Assembly: GCA_900312665.1 (NCBI GenBank)
Contig: ONZQ02000009.1
Coordinates: 666,420 to 730,419 of the forward strand
DNA: 64,000 nt
Reading direction: 5' to 3'
DNA from: Cephalotrichum gorgonifer
Taxonomy: Eukaryota; Ascomycota; Sordariomycetes; Microascales; Microascaceae
Part shown: piece by piece, positions 51,006 through 62,164 of the stretch
How positions within the stretch are numbered: position 1 is the first letter of the stretch
How the letters are laid out: each line of letters begins with the position of its first letter
Program-made: the position numbers and the translations under genes
Notes under the pieces: model-generated
What the model was told of the DNA's origin: nothing
Databases searched by the model: none
Seen by the model: only the letters and a program-made list of their open reading frames with translations

Positions 51006-52197
51006 CTAAAAGTTTTGCGAGATTCCGGCACTCTGTTGCGGGAAGTGCGAAGGGTTCTCGATTCGAGTGTTCCTCCTTGCAGGGTTGTCCCGGATGACAG
51101 CCTGGCCTGGAAGTTCACTCGGCGCTTGCTGACCACCGATGTTATACCCATCCCCAGCGTACGGGTTGCCCCCCCCGTACTGGTCGTAGTACTGGTTCCC
51201 GTAGGCGCCGTTCGCGCCGCCGTCCGAGCCGTCGGAGCGGCCAGCAGCGCTGTATGACGACGAGGCGTTCGAGGGTCCGCGACGTATGTCACCACCCCTG
51301 TTCGCGGCGGCCGAGGGACCCATTACACCGAGGATCTCGCCCTCAGGGGAGTAGGAGCCGTCGCGGGGGGGATCGGCGTGCGCGCCAGTCGTGGTATCGG
51401 AGTACGCACCGGCAGTGTACCCGCCGCCGGAGAGACTAGTGGCTGCCTTGGCCGCTGACCCTGCAGCCGTGGTGGAACCCCAGCCACGGTAGCCCGACGT
51501 CGCATCGTCACGCATCTCATACGGCGGATCAGAGGCGAGGCCGAGGGCGGGGACGGTGGGGTCCGCGTTGGGGTTGTAGGCGTAGTCCTCGACCTCCTTG
51601 CGGCGCTCCTCCTCGGCGTCCTTACGCGCCTTGCGCCGCCTCCAGAACCAGATGCCAGCTATCAGAAGGAGAGCGACTGCCACGACAGGGACGACCACAG
51701 CAATGGCAATCTTCCCGCTGTTGCTCAGGCCGCCATTGCTGCCACCACCAGAACCTGTCTCGGTGGTCTGGGCCGGGCCTGTGACCGTAGGTGTCGTGCC
51801 GTCCGATTGGGTCTGGGTTGGGTTGGTCCTGGTGACAATGGCCGTGACAACTTCTGTACTAGCTGGCGTACTGTTGTCGTTGTTGTCGCCATTATCCATG
51901 GGGGAAGTCGGTGTCGGATCGGCAGGCTGGTCAGGCGTTGTCGTGGTCTTGGGTGGGTCTGGCTTGTTAGTGGTGGTGGGTGAAGGCGGATTGTTGTCGC
52001 TTGTGGTCTCGGGTGGGTTCGGACTCGGCGACGGTGTCGGGGTTGGCTTGGGTGTGTCGGCGGGAGGAGTAGTCGGCTCGCCCGTGGGGTCCGCAGCGTC
52101 TAGAGACTCATTAGTACAGAGGGCAAAAGATATTATAGATGAGGGAATCATGTCCACGCGAAGTGGTGAAGGCCTTACTTGAAGGGTTGTCGGCCAT
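51006..52197 (-). CDS. single-pass membrane protein with Ser/Thr/Pro-rich ectodomain (Mid2/Wsc-like layout)
   Basis: A 19-base first exon (52197-52179, ATG in CACAATGGCC) is joined to 52099-51006 by an intron with GTAAGG donor, ACTAATG branch point and CTCTAG acceptor, giving 370 aa. The longer in-frame start at 52157 lies inside this intron. Residues 7-130 are rich in Pro, Thr and Ser and suited to O-mannosylation. A Gly/Ser-rich hinge follows, then one membrane segment (about 137-159, AIAVVVPVVAVALLLIAGIW) and a basic stop-transfer RRRKARK. The cytoplasmic tail is Gly/Tyr/Ser-rich with NQYYDQYGGGNPY near the end. This layout is that of fungal cell-wall stress sensors, but no WSC cysteine domain is present. 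No cleavable signal peptide is visible, so the membrane segment may act as a reverse signal anchor. Function unknown. Confidence 0.8.
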
Positions 52198-54318
52198 TGT
52201 GGCGTTTTGAAACCAAGGCACAGAAAGCTGTCTGTATATGAGCGGCATATTAGCGGGCGCGACTAAGGGCTAGTTTTTTTTTTGGCAGGCCGCAGCAGTG
52301 GAACAGCGTGAGGTCGCGGAGGAGACAGAGGCAAGTAATCTCGACTCAGCAAGGTCGCGTCATGCGCTCTCACGAACAGGAATGAGGGAGGCGCAAGACA
52401 TGCTTTGTGCTTGAAGGGACGAGGTCGAATATGGCGGCGAGGATGAAAGCAAATGCGAGGATGACTGCTTGCCGAAGAACCCAAGAGGCGCGGGCGATGT
52501 TTCAACAATACGATGCTGTGCTCCTCCATTGTTCCCAGACGACGATGCCGACACGCAACACAAGAACAGAAACGTTATACTACATACCTATTCAGGAGCA
52601 GTGGACTGAAGCTCAACGGGGTGCACGAAGTAACCCGCTAGGAGAGGTTCGAACAGTGGTCGGCGGCTGGCTCGGATTGACGCAGGCGACAGTTCCTCGG
52701 CAAGAAAGATTGGACGAGCGTTTTTCGGAATGAGCGGCGCGCTTCTGGCTTCCGCCAAGGGGTCCTAAAGCGAGTGTGACCCAGGGTAGAACATCAAAAA
52801 GAAGAAATCGTGATGTCGGACGAACGGTTCCGAAAGGAAGGACTTCAAACAACCCTTGGTGTACTCGTCTGAAGTTGGGAGGACAGAGACGAATGGTTAT
52901 GGCCGGGTGGGCTTGTGGCCGTTGAGAGACCGAAGTTCTGACGGCCTAGTTCGCTGGGCCACGCCTGTTTCGGGTCAAGCGACGTCCAGCAGCCAGATAG
53001 GGGGGCTTCGTTGTCCCGGACGGGGCGACGGTCCTTTTGTCGGGAATCACCACTATCTGGTGGATGGATGAATGCTGGGGTGGGGAAGGGAAGAAAACGA
53101 GTGAATGGGGGGATGATGGGGCTTGGGAGGGCCGTGGGTAAATGAAGAGAATGAATGACTGGCTGAGGGGAGGGAAGAAGGGAACGTGAGAGGAGACGAT
53201 TTGGGGAAGGGAAAGGAAAATGGTAGGAGTGGAGGGTGCTGGTACTGGATACGAGGTATCAGGTACGGGGTAGCCACGTTAAGTTGGCAGGTGGTGGCGG
53301 GAAGAGAGCCAACCATCCATACAAGTACAGCGTGGCATCGGCGGTACCTTGTACCTCAGGTACTTGATTGGGATAGAAGGCGAGACTGGACGATGGGGCT
53401 AAGGCACGATCCGCCCGTTACGGCGGCGCGGCGGTTTCGGGACGGGCGGACGGGCAGAGAGACTTGGCCTCGCTCGGGCTGTCAACTGGGTAATCGAAGC
53501 CGCAGTGCTACCGAGATCGCAATTCGGTATTCTGCGGGCACGATATGGGGGTGGAAGTAATACTAACAGCCCCTTCCTCGTTCCAAGGCCCTGTGGATTA
53601 AGTTGGATCTTGTCCCTGTATGTGTACCTCGTTCCTTGACCTTACGCTCCGTATTATGGCCGGCCGCCATGGAAGGACGGCGTGCTTCGAGCGCGACTTG
53701 GCTCCACGCGCATTGACAGTGCCACACGCTAACAGCGCCCCCAGTACCCCGTACGAAAAATATTTCAGTCACGGTGGGACCCCTTGATTATACCACAATA
53801 CCACGGTCCTGTGGGGTTTCCTAATCGGGCCCTTCCGAGAAAAACGGAAGGTTTTGTTCCCTGTGGTAACTAATGAGTAGTTGCTTCTCCATACTCCGTA
53901 CATGCATGTAATAATGGCCCCTCGACGCTCCATGAAAACTACCAACTCCCGTCGTACTGGATGGTTCTAAACTACACGCGCTGAAATTCTACACACAATT
54001 AAGATCCCGCGGAGATGCTATCATATGCTCTGAGTCCTTTCAGTTGGTGAGAAACCCACTACGTAGGATAGAGGCCGACGTCTCACCGAGTCCAAGTGCA
54101 GAGGCGAGGGACTGAAGGCCTAATATATTGTTAAAATATTGGCTTGAACCTCTTAGCTCAGCGTGGACCGAACGAGCATTCAGGATCCCCCAACAGTGGT
54201 ACTCGAAATATCCGTCTCAGACATCCCCACACGAGTAGAAATTACATAGTACGTATTGTACAATACCGTTATTTAACCAATGCAGAGGCGCCAACACGTT
54301 GCCCAAACACGGAGAAAT

Positions 54319-54390
54319 GGATCGAACCGAGATTCAAATCCACACAGCTTGACAGGCACTGGCCGTGACGCCTTAGCCACGAATAAAGAG
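54319..54390 (-). pseudogene. tRNA-like relic (A-box and B-box, no cloverleaf)
   Basis: On the minus strand, TGGCTAAGGCG (54379-54369) resembles the A-box of serine/leucine tRNAs and GGTTCGATCC (54328-54319) fits the B-box. Their spacing of about 61 bases is right for a class II tRNA. However, the T stem does not pair on either side of the loop and the bases at the expected 5' acceptor position do not match the 3' side. It is best read as a decayed tRNA or the head of a tRNA-derived short interspersed element. Confidence 0.35.
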
Positions 54391-55185
54391 GACTGTTCGC
54401 CCCGGCTCCTGGAGACCCGTCCTTCGGGGTGGGCATAACTGATACGAGGATGTCTGGACACTCCACTGGATAAAACGGCACCAATAACGGTCCTGAGGTG
54501 TGGTGCAGCCAGTTTTCGCCCAAAATGTGCGCATGTCTGATTTAATATTTAATTCCATGTGGGGCAGAGTCAGACACACCATCAATTGATCCATGCTGAT
54601 ACAAGTCTCGTATTCAAGTAAAGGATGAGTCTCGGAGCCATCCAACTAATTACAAATTGGGCGAGTGGTAATAATACCCGAAAAGAGCATATGTAACGAT
54701 TTTGGGGAATCCCATTGTTACCCAGTCATCACCGTGGGACCTCCTCGCGCTACACGTATACATGTACTCTCAGCAAGTCCCTCCCAAACAAACATCGAAA
54801 CCGTGATAAATGCTTCTTCATCCCAAAACTAAATCGAACCCTTTCCCATCCATCACAGCCAAGATGCTCGCGAACTCCCGAGAACCGTTCTTGCTTCATT
54901 GTACTTGTACTTGCTCTACGTTACGTTACCTCGACTACACTCGTCTGATTGGTCAATGCAGGTGGGCTGCACACCAATGCTCAATACGAAGTACACAATA
55001 CTTGCGTATGGTGCGCATGACAGATAGACGACCTTTATGAGGAGAAGGGAGAAGAGAAAAGTTGGATGTCACCGAGGGGAAGTTGAGAGATGTTGGATGT
55101 CACCGAGGCAAAATTTAGAATGGTCGCGATCGGCAGGCGAATGGCCCTCCGGGGGGGCGAGGGGATACTCCTACTCCGAAGTAGT

Positions 55186-55211
55186 GGGCGCCCCCCGTCA
55201 GAGGGGCGCCC
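55186..55211. repeat. GC-rich inverted repeat
   Basis: GGGCGCCCC at 55186-55194 is the reverse complement of GGGGCGCCC at 55203-55211, leaving an 8-base loop. No gene is adjacent. Role unknown. Confidence 0.6.
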
Positions 55212-56756
55212 CCAGCAAATCACCCAATCGATCTCGTGATGGATGTAATTGCCTCGTGAAATGGTTGCGAATGAGAAAGGGAGAGTGTGCCATAGATACC
55301 CACGTATCGAGAGAGGCGGGGGAGGGTGACCGTTAGGGACTTGCCTGCGCCGCCGCCACTTTTCACTGGGGGTTTCTAAGAATAAACCTGATCTGATCTA
55401 GCTGAGGGACCTAGGGCTGGCGTTTGCGATGAAGAAAAGTGTGGCTGAATCGCTGGAGGTCTCCCAAGATACATCGTGGAGGCTGTGTCATCAATCGACT
55501 CTGGATTATATTCTGTCCTTGTGAGGATGGTGTTGAAGAGGGAGCGATGGAGCGAACCCAGTGGAAGTCTAATCTCCTACGAGTACTTCCACTTGTTTAC
55601 AGTACGAGCACTTGGGAGGGTTGGATGGGCGGGAAACAGGAGTGGCGTGCATAAACCTGCTTCTTCTCTTGCCCCCCCGGCACCATCGTCACGAACACCC
55701 GGTAGTACGGGCCTAGATCCCCACCCTTGTCGCCGTCCCCGCCCCTGTCCCCGTCCGTCCCGTCTCCTTAGTTCGCGAGATGGACGACTACTCGTAGGTT
55801 ACTCACCATATATCGCCCTCTATCCTCCCCCACCAATCGCACTCATGGGGCCCGTGACATCCGCTTTCGATTTTGTTTCCGATTACCTTAGCTCTTCTGT
55901 TGTAATGCTATTTCTAGGTGCCCGTTTGTTCATGTCTCTTCATATCTAACCCGTCAGCGTGCGGCTTACCTATGTTGTTTATCCCCTAGATATCCCCGAG
56001 ATGAGAAATTATCTGGAGCATATAGCCCATCTTAGTTCAGGCCATGATATCATCCTCCTAGCCCGATCCGACCCCCGATAATCCCCCCTACACATACTCA
56101 GTACTACTTGTACATTACGTGTATGATAGATACCAGGATTAAAGACGACAGCAACTCACGAGAACCTCAGTTCCAATACTCCTCAATGCAGGAAAATCAC
56201 CATCGTTAGTCAACCGCCAGGGAGTACTCCCAAGTCCATCTATATATATATAACAACCTTGCCTGTCACACACAATTCACACCCACGAGGATAGAGTTGT
56301 ACCCCGTAGTCCTCCCTGTCAGCCTCTTGATTTCCCCCTTCCTACACCTCGTCCTGGTGGAGACTTTCCCCTCCGAACTCTGCAGACCCCCGGCTTGGAA
56401 CTCTTCCGATCCATACCTTCCCTGAGGCTTACACCCCCCAACCATGGCCATTCTCTTACTGTAATACATGCAAGCTGATGCACTCGACAAAGAAAAAACA
56501 CCGTCATGACCGCTATAGTATAGCTTTGCCAAGAGAATTAGCTAAAATAGCAATGTACGCAAGAGACATACGGCCCATGCAATGAAAAAAAATGGTGGTA
56601 ATCAGGAACAGTATGTGATCATCATGCAACGGCGACGCACAGCCTCCCTCACCGGGCCTGGCAGTCACGGCGCCGTTGGTTGCTGGCTGGTTTATCATGA
56701 ATGCTGAATAGAAATAGAGAAATAAAAACGCCATGCTTCCGAATAGATGCCTGTGC

Positions 56757-59167
56757 CTAGCTGCGCATGCCCCATTCAGGTCGTAACTGCTCTGCCAACG
56801 CAGACTGGACGAAGACGTTATCAGTCGGTAGGCGGCTGACCCGCCCAGCGCCGGCTCGGATAGCCGCCTGGTTCAAGGGTGAAATGCCGCTGTGGTTGCT
56901 TCGGTTGCTCCTAATACTTCCCGCGTCGCTCTTCATGTCGTTGTCGTCCTTGAAGCGCTTGGGCGGCGCAAAGTCCAACCCAGTAAAGGTTCCAGACTTC
57001 CTTAACATGTGTCTATGTATACAGTTAGCCAATCAACCCGAAAGTATATATTAGTGCAGTTATGACTTACGGGCTGGGAACGGATGGCAACTCATCGTAG
57101 GAGCTGACAAGAGGCGAGTGGACCGGAACACCCAAGTGATACGCCCGCTTCTCCGGCACCGGGCTCTGCGACCGCCCGGCTACTCGGTCCTTGAAGTTGT
57201 CTGGGGGCGCAAAGTCGCTGGCGTGAATGAGAGCGAATGAGTCGTCACCTAGCTTGGCAGGGTTGGGAAGAGTCGTAAGCGCCGGTGGCGGTGGCCCTTG
57301 CCTCCTTCGGGGAGCCGCGGATGCTGACGAACCGGGTCTGGGGCCGTATGCGCTGGAGTTTGCCGACCCTGGACGGAATGGACCTCGACCACCTGGGGCA
57401 CTCATGCCACCCATGGACCCGTGCATAATCCTTGGCGGCATCGGACCGCGCATGCGAGGACCACGAGGAGGGGGGGTCATGGCGCGACGGTGAACCGGCT
57501 GGGCATATGGCATAGGCGAGACAAATGACTTCGATTCATGATCCATGTAGGTGTTCCCCATATAGTCACCGTCGTAATCCTCGTAGTACTGGTCTGCCTG
57601 ATACTGGGTCTGGGCCTGTGGCGGCGGTTGGTACGGTCCCGGTCCTGGTCCCATCCCTTGTGTCTGATCTTGGCGAGGGAGACTAGGCATTGGCGGCTGG
57701 GGTTGCGAGTCTTCGAAGTACTCCTTGTAGAAGGAGCGGATCCTATTTGCGCGATGCTCCGGATCCTCGGTATCCATGATCTCATTCGGGGGAAGCGGCC
57801 TGAAACCAACCGACAGACGCCGGTCCTCAAACTGGGGCGCCGCTAGCATCTGACTTCCGCGCTGGGCCCCATCCAAGAATCGTGTGGTCCGGCGGCCACG
57901 AGACTCATCGTCGTAGTCGGCGAAATCGTGCTGATTCCCGTCGCTGTAGTACGATTCCCGATCTTGGGGGGCCAGGATCTGGGGTGTCGAGTTGGAAGGC
58001 ACGTTACGCTGGGCTGGTGGAGGTGACTGGGCGGGTGTGTACTCGTTTGCGGGAGACGAGTAGTCCCTCACATCATCCAGTTGGGCCTGTTGTGCTACGG
58101 GGTGTGACGGGAGACTATCGGCATGATCAGGCGTCTCGATACGTGCCGACATTGGCATTGCGAAGTTTGTCGGAGGGGGGCTTTGGCGGTCACCCGGGGT
58201 GGAAGGAGTGCCAGCAGTGTGTGGGATGTCGGGGCTCGGCATGTCGGTTCCGCGAGGTAGCACAGGTGTGCCCTGCTCATCCGGGTAAGGCGTCGATTGA
58301 GCATGTGCCTGAGGAGGCTCCGGCCGTTCCATTAAGAAATTAGACCTGGAGGGGGATGTCGGCGAGAGAGGCGAAGATGGTGAAGCCGGGGAGTGGAGGC
58401 GCTGGAGTGGATCCGCAGCGCGCGGGGGTGGCATGGGGAAGCTTATTCTCGAGTGATCGCCGACTTCTCTCGGCACTCCCGATCGAGTCGAGGCTGAATA
58501 TTGGGATGATTGATCGCCACCGGGACCTCGGCGAACCGTTCGGATGGACCCGACCTCGCTCCCCGTGTACTGGCCAACCGGCCCGTAAGGGTCGTCGGGA
58601 CGTTGAAAGGAATGCGCAAGTGAATGCAAAGACTCCTTGGAATTGTGTACCTGGGGTGGGAGCAGATAGGGAGTCGACATGTCCATGTCCATCGAGAGCT
58701 GGTGCTTGTGAAGACCTTTCTCTCCAAAGATGCTCTTTCGAAGATTAGACACAGCACTAGGCTTGTCTCCCATCCCAAAGTCCAAGTCTTTGTTTGGGTC
58801 ATCCCGTTCCTCCGCATTCGACCTCCGAATGTTCCTACGGTGTAGGTAGATCAAGAAAATAATCACACCAACGACCGGGATGCTAGAGCGTCGTCAAGTC
58901 AGCAGGTGAAACTTGTATATTAGTGCCATGTTCAGCGGCCACCATTACTCACACGATAGCCAGGGTGAGAGGCACGGTGAGCTTCTTCTGGGAGGCTGGC
59001 TTCTCGCACATGTTGGCATTCTCTGACGTGCAGGTGTCTTCCGCTTCTCTGGGGAAGACCCGGGAAGGTGTTTCCATTCCAAGCACAGCTGACGGGAACA
59101 CGGGTTCGCGATCAAGGATGATACGCGGCACCAAGAGATGGATTTGGTTCCTTGGAGGCGTCTCCAT
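56757..59167 (-). CDS. proline-rich single-pass membrane protein of unknown function
   Basis: Three exons, 59167-58953, 58882-57071 and 57012-56757, join in frame (both introns phase 2) to 760 aa. The start context CACAATGG is strong. The first 60 residues lack a signal peptide and contain a cysteine pair (CTSENANMC). One membrane segment lies at about 64-84, with intron 1 cutting it after AIV, followed by basic HRRNIRR. The remaining 670 residues are Pro/Ser/Gln-rich and probably cytoplasmic. Three blocks stand out in this disordered tail: RANRIRSFYKEYFED; a Gly/Arg/Pro/Met-rich stretch (RGPRMRGPMPPRIMHG); and two copies of a DFAPP..FKD motif in exons 2 and 3. The final residues are LRPEWGMRS. 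Similar proteins are widespread in Pezizomycotina as far as I recall, without a known function. A cell-cortex or septum adaptor role would be a guess. Confidence 0.8.
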
Positions 59168-62164
59168 TGTGGAGGTCGGGAATGGGTGTCGGTAATAGAC
59201 TGGGGGCGCGTGTCCTTCTATGAGGAGTGGATTCGAGCTAGATTTCCAAGAGTCGGGTGGCAGCCGACTGATGGATAAGGGGATCCTCTACTCGTCAAAG
59301 CACGATCTCATGGCCCGTGCAACTGAGTGACGTTGGACTTTCGCGGGCGAGTACCTGCGTCGTGTTGTGGAGCGTCGAATTCAACAAGTTAAGCCCACAA
59401 GTGCGTTCTTTTCTCCTCGAGAAGCTGCTTCTTTTTCGTGCCTTTGCTGTTCCGTCAAGTCCGCTCTCCCTTTTGATAAGCGTATTATCGGACCTGGGTT
59501 GCTCCCCAGAATTCTTGACTGATCGACGACCGTTTCGAAGGTCACAAACAAAGTTGCCGCTGTCGAGCTGTAGATAAGCGTCGATCCTTGTCCGGTGGGC
59601 GAAAATCGTATCGTAAAGAGCGAATGCGTAGGATCCTATGGAGAAGGCGTCTGGTTCTTGAATCACGCGATGATTTGAATGAGAGTCGTTCGAATAGGAT
59701 GGGACCAAGCCAACCGAATGATAGTTGTAAAGAGCGGATAAGTGAGTGAATGTCTAAATGAATGAATGACAGAACCCTACAGGATGTAAAGAACGACTTG
59801 CCCACCGACTACGACAGCTCGAAGGAATTCGAGAAACACGAGAAAAGGAATCGGGGTCGGTGGTGGAGAAGGAAGGAAAGAATGAAGGTGAGGACAAACT
59901 TGAGGAGGAGCATACCCAGAAGACCATGACCCACTCCTTGGTCCTTCCGTGGCCCTCCTTTGGCATATATTATGAGCGATAAGAACAGGTTGGTACCTTC
60001 CTGGAGGCTTCCGACAGTATAGGTACTTAGTTACCACCTTACAAGGTGCGTGATCCAGGTGGCAGAAGGGTGGCAGATACATCTGGCGCTGTACCCCTCA
60101 GCAAAAAAAGGTATCTTACAGAACATGGACACAGCACTGGGGGTCTTCCATTCTCAGGGGGAAAGGAGCAGAGCATTGAGGGCGCTATTATTTCAGCACC
60201 ACCAGACGATCGGCAAGAGGCCGGGTGGAGCACCAGATGGGAAGGCTAATTTGAGCATGTGTACTTTAGTTCGGTACCTTGCATGCTAAATTCAGGCACT
60301 CCATCCAAGCAAAATGAGCTACGACGGATTAGGCGAGCCGCCGGACCCCACATTCCCATTCATTTGATAGGAGGCGCAGCGGCAGGAAGGAATAGACCCA
60401 CCACCATGAACACAAGCTGCATGCCATTGTTTGGTCGGGCATTAGACGAGACGACTTGTGGTAATTGGCCCATTCCAAGGCCCCACCGTCATCTCGCATC
60501 GGCCAATGCCCGTTGGGTATTAACCAGGCCAGGTTCATCTGAACCCTTGATATTATTCGGTGCTTTGTCCGAATGCACAATTTGACGTTTTGACCAAGGG
60601 AAGGTTTCATTCGATGGTTGCATTTCCATCCCTTAATATCGTGAGATGAGGAAGGCATCCGATGGAATCTCCTCTCCCCGCCTGTCTTAGTGTCCTTTGC
60701 TCAGCCCTGAACTCGTGTGCTTGAGACAATACTTGTATGTATACAGAGCCCTACGAGTAAACTCAAAGCGGTGAGTACAGTGTTGGCCACAGAGTCTTAC
60801 AAATAGACTAGGAGTTTGATATCTCCAGGATTAGCGGCTTGCGCAGCATCCCTGGGTCCGAAGTACTCCGTACGGTACTCATCGAAGTACCTTCGGCTAC
60901 AAGTACTCGCGCCAGTTGTCACCCTCCTACACCACGCCCAGCGGGATTGTCAGGTGGAAGCGGACTTCACCGTTCTCTGGCAGACCCGCCGACAGGGGGC
61001 AAGGCAACCGGGGCTTACTGAATGTTAGGGATCGCTTCGAGGCGGCTCTGCGAAGTCCAAGAACATTCACTTGCTGATCAACTCTCTAATACGGAGTACT
61101 ACGAGTATGATTTCGAGAATTGCTCTTTCTGCAAGCTGAATAGTTAGTTCGTCGGCGGAGTCTCTAATATCCACTAGTGCCTCCTGTCATCCTCCCAGAC
61201 AAGAATATTTATACCCGTACTAGCAATTATGACTTATTGGTACTACAAGTAATACTCGTACTCATACGGGGCATTGTAGAAAGCAACGGGCCCTAATAAA
61301 AACAGGATGAAGGGGAGCAGAGCAATGATGAAAATTTACGAGTATAGGGGGACGCTATGGCCAACACTACTTGTACTCGTACATGTACTGAGCGGCAGAC
61401 ATCCATTGGAGCCACCATCAACCACATCGACACCAAATTCGCCGGTCCAGATCTAATACATGCATTAAACACAAACCATGAAAGGAAAAGAAAAAAAAAA
61501 GAATTTAGTCCCTCCCACTCCACCTTTGCTAAGAAACACCCTAACTGAGGTAAGGTAAGATGAGCAGAACCGCGTCGCGAAAGAGGAACAAAGCAAGCGA
61601 CGGAAGGGGAACAGTAGTCAAGATTCTGTTTCCAGCAGTCGCCCCTGCGTTCTTCAGGGGTGAGGTTATCTTGTATCCTCTCATAATATTCACCGCCCCC
61701 AACCTTCCCCATTCCCAACGGTGCATCTTTTCATCCGGTTCTCTTGTGCCAGTATAAGATTGCTCTCGGGCTTGGGTCCTAACAATGGATCGAGGGTGAG
61801 GGACATGCTCTTGACACATACACTTAAACTTGGGACGGAGTAACGCGTCGCCTGCTTGTGATTCTTTGTTGTCTTCTCCCGTGTTCCTGCTGTTGCCCCC
61901 GAGGAACAGTATAATCCCACAACTGTTTAAGACACGTCGGTCAGATACCGGTTGGAAGTGAGTCTACCCGATACAAGTATGCAGGTAATGTCCGAGAGAC
62001 ATGGTCCCAAACGGTGAACTCAAACACGCAGACCGTAGTCAGGAAGGTCTGACCCATGCTAGTCGACCCCTCCGTGCTGTCGGTCGGCCAATGTTCACAT
62101 TTCATTATCGGAAAATTTCCTCTCCCCAACTAAGGTCCCCGATCGCCTACCTATCTTGTACCCC
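59168..62164. other. intergenic, leader of the membrane-protein gene and 3' side of the helicase
   Basis: The left part is presumably the leader and promoter of the minus-strand gene starting at 59167. Open frames here are short and without motifs. At 60860-61390 there is a dense patch of related words: TACTCCGTAC, TACGGAGTA, TACGAGTAT and ACTCGTAC. No RNA gene or transposon was recognised. Confidence 0.5.

Larger units (their letters stand above)
52198..56756. other. 4.5-kb gene-poor region with tRNA-like relics
   Basis: No frame here has a recognisable domain. It contains TACTCGTA/TACGAGTA words, a hairpin at 53831-53851, two tRNA-like control boxes at 54142-54379, a 17-base direct repeat (near 55061 and 55092) and a GC-rich inverted repeat (55186-55211). 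The left end includes the promoter of the 51-52 kb membrane protein gene; the right end includes the 3' region of the 56.7-59.2 kb gene. Confidence 0.5.

Noticed and set aside
53831..53858. Hairpin CCTTCCG...CGGAAGG followed by a T-rich stretch, like a bacterial terminator
   Set aside because: Intrinsic terminators of this kind are not used by fungal nuclear polymerases II; most likely coincidence.
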